Below, one piece after another: positions 56,600 to 64,000 of a stretch of DNA of 64,000 bases. The number at the start of each line of letters is the position of its first letter. The stretch's first letter is position 1. Below the pieces are notes generated by a model that saw only the letters and a program-made list of their open reading frames with translations, made no database searches and was not told the origin of the DNA. The translations under genes and the position numbers were made by a program. The stretch lies in NCBI RefSeq assembly GCF_000003815.2, contig NC_049984.1, positions 2,931,897 to 2,995,896 on the forward strand, in the 5' to 3' direction. This stretch comes from Branchiostoma floridae. Taxonomy: Eukaryota > Chordata > Leptocardii > Amphioxiformes > Branchiostomatidae.

Positions 56600-59173
56600 T
56601 TATTTCCACTGCTGAGCGGACACCATCTGAAAAAAAAGAAAACATTTCACAGTGGAAAGTTAACAAGGAATTCATTGAACTATCATACTCTTCAATTCTA
56701 CTAATAGAGTACTTTGATATGGTGTGGGTCACTTGAATAGCCAGATACATGTAATCTATGTGTGAGGGGGAGGGGGGCAGGGTATGCAGACAGCTGTTAT
56801 AAAATCAGAAATCTGCAAGTTATTAATTACTTAAGTGCTTAACAATATTTTGCTCCTTTAGCCTTATACTGTTATAGCAAAAAAATCAATCTGTAAGTAA
56901 AGCTACTTATGCACTCAAGTGAATATGCAGCACATAACAAATATGCTCAAGTTTCATGTACTGTCCCAGTGAGTAAGAATCAGAGTCTAAATTTCTTCAT
57001 TAAAAAAAAATGAGTTGATATTTATCTGAGTAAGTGTCTTTCTGCATACTATAGTGAAGATATGACCTACTAGTATACAATGTCATATTGTTTCCTTTCA
57101 GGATGACTTCCATATGTATGTTGGTTGACCAACTAAAATACATTAATTAACTTAAGTCTATATTTCTTGATCAAAAGCGCGTATTTCCTCAATCACCTCA
57201 AATATAATGAAGAAAAGGGAAATTCTAAATGTAATGACTTCTATTGCTTGAGGCAATCAAGTAGCATATAACACTCAGAAATGGAATACTGAAGTTACAA
57301 CTTTCAAATTAATACAGCCAGCATGTTTACTTGTACTTTCAAACTCTATACTTCTTAGTGAGAAGCAAGGATGCAATTAATATTCTCTCATAAGTTTCAG
57401 ACATACAAAATTACAAGTACTGTTGACTATTACTAGTTTTTGAAAAAAATCAAAGATGTTTTTCTGAGTACAGGGCATTTCTGAAAAGGCTCACTGTAAA
57501 CAAGAATACAACCAAAATTTGGGTCAACTTGCAATGAGTATATTGCTTAATCAAAAGCATGGGTTCACTTCATATTCCTACATATATTGGAAAGATATAT
57601 GTACTATTGATTATTACTAGTTTTTGAAAAATCAGACATGATTTTATATTTCCGGGGAATTTTGGAATGGACCTAGGTGTCAGTAATGTAACAGCTGACA
57701 CCAAAATTTGGGTCAACTTGCAATGAGTATATTGCTTAATCAAAAGCATGGGTTCACTTCATATTCCTACATATATTGGAAAGATATATGTACTATTGAT
57801 TATTACTAGTTTTTGAAAAATCAGACATGATTTTATATTTCCGGGGAATTTTGGAATGGACCTAGGTGTCAGTAATGTAACAGCTGAAATTCACCTCAAG
57901 TTCCAAAGGCTATATATTTTCATCAAACGCATGGATTCACTTGATATTCCCATATATGTTGGAGAAATATATGTACTATTGATTCTTACTAGTTTCCAGA
58001 AAATCAGACATGATCTTATATTTCCGGGGAATTTTGGAATGGACCTAGGTGTCAGTAATGTAACAGCTGAAATTTACATCAAGTTCCAAAGGCTATATTT
58101 TTTCATCAAAACCATGGATTGACTTGATATTCCAACATATGTTGGAGACATATACGTACTATTGATTCTTGCTATTTTTTTCGAAATCAGAGAAGTTTTT
58201 GTATTTCCGTCTATTTTCTGAAAGTGACTGGGTGTGAATGACAGAAGAGGTCAATTGAAGGTCAACTTTGGATGAGTATTTTTCTTCATCAGAAGTATGG
58301 ATGGACTTGATATTCCAATATATGTTGGAGGCATATACGTACTATTGATTATTGCTATTTTTTTCGCAATCAGACAAGTTTTTGTATTTCCGGGGATTTT
58401 TGGAATGTGGCTGGGTAAGAGTGACAGAAGAGGTCAAATATAGGTCAACTTTGGATGAGTATTTTTCTTCATCAAAAGTATGGATGGACTTGATATTCCA
58501 ATATATGTTGGAGACATATACGTACTATTGATTCTTGCTATTTTTTTGCAATCAAACAAGTTTTTTTTATTTCCGGGGAATTTTTTAATGTGGCTGGGTG
58601 TCAGTCATACAGAAGGTCAATTGAAGGTCAACTTCCAGTGTTTTTATTTCTTCATCAAAAGCATAGATTTGCTTCATATTCCGTCATATGCTGCACAAAT
58701 ATATCTACTAATGATACAAACTACCTTTGTAAGGTTTACATTAGATGATCACATCCCTGTGACATGTTGAAGTTACCACACTTCTGAATAGTGGGGAGGG
58801 GGGCAACTACACATGATGTCAACTTCAAAAATCATTTTCTCAAGATCGCCTTGGCCGATTGACTTCAAATTTTCTGTGTAAGTAGAGTCTATTGAGTTCT
58901 GACAAAGGATTATATTCAAAGATAGCTATATATTACCGTAACCATTTAGGACTTTCGAAATGGTAAAAAATGTAGTATATAGCTATAACCTAAAGATACA
59001 ACACGTGAAAGAAGAGCGATCGGCACTTAACACAGTACATATAGCATACCGAATGAAACACTGTTTTATCCCCTGTACATACGCACCTTCCATGTGTCGG
59101 CACACGGCTGAATAAACGCACAGTCCCCGGGGTTCTTCAGCACGTCATTGCTCCAAGTTCTGGCGGGCGCCAT
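56600..59173 (-). CDS. Candidate two-exon microprotein gene, 37 aa
   Basis: Exon 1 59173-59087 starts in a good context (AAAATGGCG), encodes MAPARTWSNDVLKNPGDC then AFIQPCADTWK, and ends at a GTGCGT donor. Exon 2 56626-56600 follows a strong pyrimidine tract and CAG, and adds MVSAQQWK before TAA; the phases agree. There is no signal peptide or membrane segment; two cysteines lie seven residues apart. I do not recognise the family. Other exons could lie in the 2.5-kb intron, which is mostly a 183-bp satellite, so the true protein may be longer. The gene is divergent from the second RHIM gene. Confidence 0.4.
57380..58770. repeat. 183-bp satellite, about seven units
   Basis: The TTTCCGGGGAATTTT-type word recurs at 57652, 57841, 58024, 58207, 58390 and 58573, i.e. 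spacing 189 then 183 four times, with a decayed unit at each edge. The first units are almost identical; later ones diverge. Two units are open on the plus strand (IPIYVGEIYVLLIL), which is a by-product of the repeat. Confidence 0.92.
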
Positions 59174-59709
59174 TTTGGTGAGGCACGCCTAATCCTTCCC
59201 ATCAGCCTTAGTAGCCACACCCCCTTGTTTGAACCCCATGACATGAGTCAGCGGTAACGGGCATGAGCATGGGGCTTGATCGTGTACTTCTCACTATGAT
59301 GGCATGAGTCAGAGGTAACGGTAAACAAGCAATCATAATGTGCGTCCCCGGATCAAAAGTAGTTCGGCTACAAAGTAGTACGTCACAGCTGTACTTGAAA
59401 AAGCCATAATCATCCTATTATACACAACAAAAACGGGTTCGCTTAAAAGGCTGGGCTGTCTACCAGGCCAGGCTGCCTGGCCTGTCTACCTGGCCTGGCT
59501 ATCACGTCAGGCTACTCAGATCCCCCCATTCATAACCCCATCATATGGCACTCAGCCAAAATAGCTGATTGACAGGCATAGTAATTGCTGATCTCCAACC
59601 CTGCTAGTGCCAGTGACCCAAGGTTGCCCTGTCCACCACTGGCTGGGCCCTTCTGGAATGTGTCTGGAAGGCCTTGCTTGCAGCATGTCAGGAACACAAG
59701 TACCAGCAC

Positions 59710-59750
59710 TGTGTTTGTGTATGTTTGTGGGTGTGTAAATGTGTGTGTGC

Positions 59751-59798
<48 letters not shown>
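59710..59798. repeat. GT microsatellite
   Basis: Long (GT)n tract inside the 1.1-kb inverted-repeat element. Confidence 0.9.
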
Positions 59799-59802
<4 letters not shown>

Positions 59803-59822
59803 ATGGGCTTGCCAGCTGCTGG

Positions 59823-59883
59823 CATTCAATGAAGAAACAAATTTCTGTTGCTGAGCAACAGAAATTTGTTTCTTCATTGAATG
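59823..59883. repeat. Perfect hairpin with 30-bp arms
   Basis: CATTCAATGAAGAAACAAAT and TTCTGTTGCT pair base for base with 59854-59883 around a single G. It can form a cruciform. Confidence 0.92.
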
Positions 59884-60189
59884 TCTATCTTCTAGAACAG
59901 AAACTATCTAAGCTTGTGCAACAAGAAGGGAGAGCATAAATCACTTGCTCACTGTAAACAAGCTAAACTTGTACTGACCAAGGGGGGTATAATTAAATGT
60001 ACCTCCTTGTTCTCTATACTAGTATGCCATGTTGACATATACAATCTTAGTAGTCACATAGCATTTTTGAGGCTGTGGATTTTTATCCACTCTACAATTT
60101 TTGTGTCCAGGACAGCCCAATCCTCTCCTTCCACTGCCAATAATCTCTCCAACCCCCTTGTACAAGTTGGAGTGGGGAAAGTACTGTTA

Positions 60190-60262
60190 ACAGCACAGAT
60201 TTCGTGACATGTCAAAGGATTTGAACCCAGGACCTCTGTTTTCTAGGTCTAACACCCTAAAG
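60190..60262 (-). mobile_element. SINE-like tRNA-derived fragment
   Basis: The minus strand has AGAGGTCCTGGGTTCAAATC, the same B-box region as at 24000-24105, preceded by TTAGGGTGTTAGACC. It is carried inside the 1.1-kb element. Confidence 0.45.
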
Positions 60263-60744
60263 CATTTACCGAACACAGTACTGGTACAGTACTTGAATGT
60301 GTTCCTGACACACTGCCCAGGCCTCCAGACACATTCCCGAAGGGTCCAGCCAGTGGACAGGCCAACCTCCGGTTACTGGCAGGGTTGAAAATTAGCAATT
60401 ACTATGCCTGTCAATCAGCTATTTTGGCTGAGTGCCACATGATGGGGCTATGAATGGGGGGATCTGAGCAGCCTGACGTGATAGCCAGGCCAGGTAGACA
60501 GGCCAGGTAGCCTGGCCTGGTAGACAGCCCAGCCTTTTAAGCGAACCCAACAAAAACTGTATTGAAGGGTTGAGGAGTACATCAATTATGAGACTAAAAC
60601 GTTACGTAAGTTGGATGACAATGTTTTTTCGTGCGGCGTGAATTTGCGCCTTGATACTGTTTATAGGGTACTGCCTGTGCGTCGGCTCCCGTCGTCCTGT
60701 GCGCTAATTTGGTGGCGAGTTTCAAATTCAGTCGAGGGCGTTCC

Positions 60745-63217
60745 ATGGAGGAAGACAGACGTGTTGAAGATTTCTCAGCCGGAGCTGTTATTCTTGGACG
60801 GATCGACGGAATCCCAGCACTAGAATTTGACAAGATGGATACAACAGTTGATGGAGGTGTGTTGAGATGCATTTTATTTGCCATATTACTTTATTTGTGA
60901 TAACGATAATATTTCTGTTGCCCCCCACCCCCCGCAATAGCCAACCTATATTTGGTAGTAGCCATCAAGACGTAACGTTAAACCGATGAAATGCACAATT
61001 TACTTTCACGTAGGTAAAACCTGTAACGTTCTGCGTGCCGTCGAAATAGTTAGCTGGCACGGAAAAAATATCGGCAAGGGGGAGGGGGGCGGTATACCGC
61101 TCAAAAGGAAAGGCGGTCTGGTGGCCGATTTGAGGTTCTCATGAATTAAAGCTTTAACAAATTGAACATAGGTTCAAACAGATAGCGACGGTGGGGGGTG
61201 ATACTGCCAAAATCACGGCAGAGGGGGGACTGCGGCAAAAATAACGGCAGAGCGTATTGGAGAGGGAATGGCGCCAAAAATAATGGCGCCAAAAATAATG
61301 GCGCCAAAAATAATGGCGCCAAAAATAATGGCGCCAAAAATAATGGCGCCAAAAATAATGGCGCCAAAAATAATGGCGCCAAAAATTGAATCACCAAATC
61401 TCACTTTTTCTCGCGTGGATTGCACTAACGCCCTCCTGTAATGCTAGGTGAAACTGCAGTTTCCTTTTCTCGCGTGGATTGCACTAACGCCCTCTAGTCA
61501 TGCTAGCTGAAACTGCAGTTTTCTTTTCTCGCGTGGATTGCACTAACGCCCTCTAGTCATGCTAGCTGAAACTGCAGTTTCACCAATGTGAAGTCAATAA
61601 TGATAGGCATCTAGCATCATGTTGCAGCCTTTATTTCATTTTTAGATGAAATTAAGTCATTTTGTTGATGTTGCTACATCAGGCATCCTTCTTATTTGTA
61701 ATATGCTGGAAAAATTTTCAACTTTTTTTTCAAAGTTGTGTTTTTCTCTGTTTTTCCTATTTCTCCAGTTTTTCTCTATAACTGAGCATTTGTGTTTACT
61801 CTACAGTCTGTGGCACTGACCACTTTTCCATGTGTATTTTTCAAATCGCATGTTAAGTCTATGCCAACATGCAATTTTGCACGCACTGTTGCAGTCATTG
61901 CCTTATATTTTCGGTAGCGTCTGTGTGTGTGTCAGGGGGGAGTTGGGGTGTGGGTCAGGATTTGGAAAGGAATAACTGAAGAAGGACTGGAGTTGACGGA
62001 TCGTCATGGTTTTTGGTATGCAGCTAGCTTCCGTGATGCTTCATATAGTTGAATATTGAATTTGCGAATCGGAATCTAATTTGCATTATCAATGAAGAAA
62101 TTGTCTAAACCTGCCCTGTTCCATTATAGGACTATTGCAACATGTGATATTTGTAATGGAGACAGAGAAGTATGTTTATAGATGAATATTATGCTAATAC
62201 AGATCTAATTTGCATAATTGATGAGAAAATTTTATAGTCCCACTGCGGTGAATGACCGGAATTTCTTGTGGCACTTGAAAGTTATGTGCAGGTAAACATT
62301 GAACATTGATTATGCAACTGAGGATTTCATTTGCATAACTTATCATAAACTGTGATTGAAGCCTTTCTGAGCATAGATTGTGTACGTCAGTTACATGGGG
62401 GGGGGTGATGATCAATAAATGTAATTTATGCAAACGAGGAACTTTTTTGCACAATTTGTAATGACAAACATAATCCCCCAGTTGTAAAGGTAAAATCCCT
62501 TAGCAAAGGCGTGGGACGTGTAACTGATGAAGTTTTTTTAGCACATCCACTGGGTTTTGGTCAGGACTTACTAAGCTGAACCTTTGGACCTGAATCCAGA
62601 CTTCTTGCAATTTTTCCCATTCGCCCTGTCAGTCCAATTTTTTTTTTTTGGGGGGGGGGGGGGGGGGTATCGGAGAACCAACAAATGGAATTGTTATGCC
62701 CTCTTGTCCTTAGCAACATTGATGATTTATTTCCTCTTGCAGATCTGAGTGAGAGTGGGGGAGCAGCACTTCCAGTTATTCACTACCATGTTTACAACAT
62801 CAGCCAGGTGGAAAATGTACAGATTGGTACAAATAATGTTATTGACAAAACTGGATATGACGACAGGGATTTTGTGGATGGTGAGACGGTACTTTTGCAC
62901 AAACCTTTGTACGTTTAATTACAAATTAAAATACAATCTAATAACTCTATTTTTACCTATTTGTTTCAAGTTTTAGTTAAGCACTTGTATTGATTAGGTG
63001 AACTAAACAATAAAACATATTTGTATAATCTTTCGACCTCAATAAAATAGCTACAGAAAATAAATTTGGTAAGAAAAATCAGTTCCACGTGAAGATTTAT
63101 TTATGCATCAACATAACCATCTGATTGCAGGAAAGGAATCAAGGCTACTTGTGGAGAAGTTGGAATACGAGCCACACCATGTTGACCCGTGGGACAATCG
63201 TAAAGACAATCCAGGAG
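60745..63217 (+). CDS. Second RHIM gene with partial death domain (paralog, 3' end not resolved)
   Basis: Exons 60745-60856, 62743-62880 and 63131-63217, GT-AG, all phase 1, as in the first RHIM gene. Start ATG at 60745 gives a new N terminus (MEEDRRVEDFSAGAV). Exon 2 is exactly as long as its counterpart (138 bp) and encodes IHYHVYNISQVENVQIGTNN, with VQIG at residues 63-66. Exon 3 encodes GKESRLLVEKLEYEPH and DPWDNRKDNPGG, similar to the start of the death-domain exon of gene 1, then a GTATAT donor. The Pro-rich linker and helix 1 exon is absent, and the second half of the death domain is not found before 64000. Inferred: a RHIM protein with altered or no death-domain function, or a decaying duplicate. 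The W of KDW is lost. Confidence 0.7.
61271..61385. repeat. 15-bp minisatellite GCGCCAAAAATAATG, 7.7 copies
   Basis: Perfect head-to-tail copies in intron 1 of the second RHIM gene. Each unit holds the palindrome GGCGCC and, on the minus strand, TTTGGCGC, which fits the E2F consensus TTTSSCGC. Confidence 0.95.
61404..61580. repeat. 59-bp tandem repeat, three units
   Basis: TCTCGCGTGGATTGCACTAA to GAAACTGCAGTTT recurs with starts at about 61411, 61470 and 61529, directly after the 15-bp array. Confidence 0.92.
62648..62667. repeat. Poly-G tract after poly-T
   Basis: About 19 consecutive G follow a T run, 75 bases before RHIM exon 2 of the second gene. A second G run of about 17 lies at 63481-63497. 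Either could form a G-quadruplex or reflect assembly slippage. Confidence 0.85.
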
Positions 63218-63545
63218 GTATATTTACATTCCACTCCACATATTGTAGGTATGAGAGTGAAAGATTGTTAACACATCATTAATTACCTTTTAATGTACCA
63301 TACTTGTAAATGTAAATTCATTTCGTTAATCCATTTTAAAATGATTAAGTTTTGTCCGGAATTAATCTGGAAGTCCCTGATTAACCTGGAGGGCGTTTGC
63401 CATATTTCACTCCACCATACCGTGGGTCTGGGAGTAAATATGTTGTTACAACTTATATTTCCTTCCCTATACCCTGTATTGGGGGGGGGGGGGGGGGTGT
63501 TTTTGCCGGTGTCTCCCCTTGGTCTACTTAAACAGGAGGTGCCCA

Positions 63546-63986
63546 CTACTCTTCCGGACTGAGGACCTTACTCTTTGATGGATGGAAGTATATCCCCCAA
63601 TGAAGCCTCAACTGATACACAGAGGAAATATCAAGCTCTAGTTGATCGCAATCATCGGAGTTGTGCATCTCTCTATACGAATTGTCTGCAAACAACGCTA
63701 CAGTGGAGTTCTTGGCAGTGTCAGGTAAATCATCGATATATCCTACGAATAACATTGGACCTAGAACGGAACCCTGCGGAACACCAGAGGCAACAGGGAG
63801 CCACTCTGAGCGACTGCCTTCAAATACCGCTCGCAGCTTTCGGTTAGTATGGGACGAGATTTGACAGTCCCTAGTAATGCTGTTGAGACTTTTGTATACA
63901 TGGAAGGGATTTTTATTCTTGCAATAAGAAATGATTGAATCTTTGTCAATGATTCTATTAAGTTGATCTTCTCCAGAAGCCAGCAT
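63546..63986 (-). pseudogene. Decayed non-LTR retrotransposon reverse transcriptase
   Basis: The minus frame contains SEWLPVASGVPQGSVLGPML then FVGYIDDLP and VALFADN, then HPSKSKVL: the RT motifs around the catalytic site of CR1/jockey-type LINEs. The usual F-A-D-D is F-A-D-N here, so the polymerase is inactive, and the part upstream of SGVPQGS seems frame-shifted. It lies in antisense within or just after the second RHIM gene. Confidence 0.85.
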
Positions 63987-64000
63987 GGAGAATAATGTCG

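Larger units (their letters stand above)
59435..60548. mobile_element. 1.1-kb element with about 170-bp inverted ends and 9-bp duplication
   Basis: The end GGGTTCGCTTAAAAGGCTGG is mirrored at 60548, and similarity continues through the GGCCAGG-rich subterminal part to CTATGCCTGTCAATCAGCT. AACAAAAAC flanks both sides (59426-59434, 60549-60557), a perfect 9-bp duplication. Long inverted ends plus a 9-bp duplication fit a Mutator-like (MULE) element. The interior holds a GT microsatellite, a 61-bp hairpin and a SINE-like block, and no transposase. Confidence 0.85.

Noticed and set aside
57856-58770. Plus-strand frames with repeated IPIYVGEIYVLLIL
   Set aside because: Open only because the 183-bp satellite unit lacks stops in some copies; neighbouring units are closed.
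61146-61425. FLAPLFLAP and IIFGAIIFGA repeat proteins
   Set aside because: All come from the 15-bp tandem array and have no start, splice or codon-use support.

Overview
The window looks like euchromatic genome sequence of an invertebrate deuterostome, most probably an amphioxus (Branchiostoma). This is inferred from spliced animal-type genes with GT-AG introns, a compact multi-gene layout, and many short inverted-repeat (MITE-like) elements in introns and spacers. There are no bacterial operons, no CRISPR array, and no rRNA or standard tRNA gene that I can support.

Layout. (1) 1743-10389, minus: first seven coding exons of a CLC-type H+/Cl- exchanger; the 3' part lies left of the window, and intron 1 holds a 5.0-kb inverted-repeat element. 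(2) 12991-17968, plus: a complete eight-exon gene for a diaminopimelate decarboxylase (LysA-type, 447 aa), the last enzyme of bacterial and plant lysine synthesis and unexpected in an animal. It carries duplicated exon fragments and two mobile elements in its last introns. (3) 20024-49012, minus: a complete eight-exon VAP gene (MSP domain, coiled coil, tail anchor; 310 aa), about 29 kb, with introns full of MITEs and satellites. (4) 49874-52348, plus: a complete four-exon gene for a 239-aa protein with a RHIM amyloid motif near the N terminus and a death domain at the C terminus, the domain order of the insect immune adaptor IMD. It starts 861 bp from VAP, head to head. (5) 56600-59173, minus: a possible two-exon gene for a 37-aa protein, with a 183-bp satellite in its intron. 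(6) 60745-63217, plus: a second RHIM gene, paralogous to (4). Its introns align with those of gene 4 on both sides of a missing segment that carried the linker and death-domain helix 1 exon. (7) 63546-63986, minus: a decayed non-LTR retrotransposon reverse transcriptase at the right edge.

Functional reading. The RHIM/death-domain pair is the most interesting system: a kinase-less, IMD-like adaptor plus a nearby RHIM paralog with a damaged death domain, which could act as partner or decoy in innate immune or cell-death signalling (inference). VAP is a housekeeping ER contact-site protein, the CLC protein is an endomembrane exchanger, and the LysA-type gene suggests an ancient acquisition, now fully intron-bearing.

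All splice sites were placed by eye from GT-AG signals and reading phase. Transcript evidence was not available.
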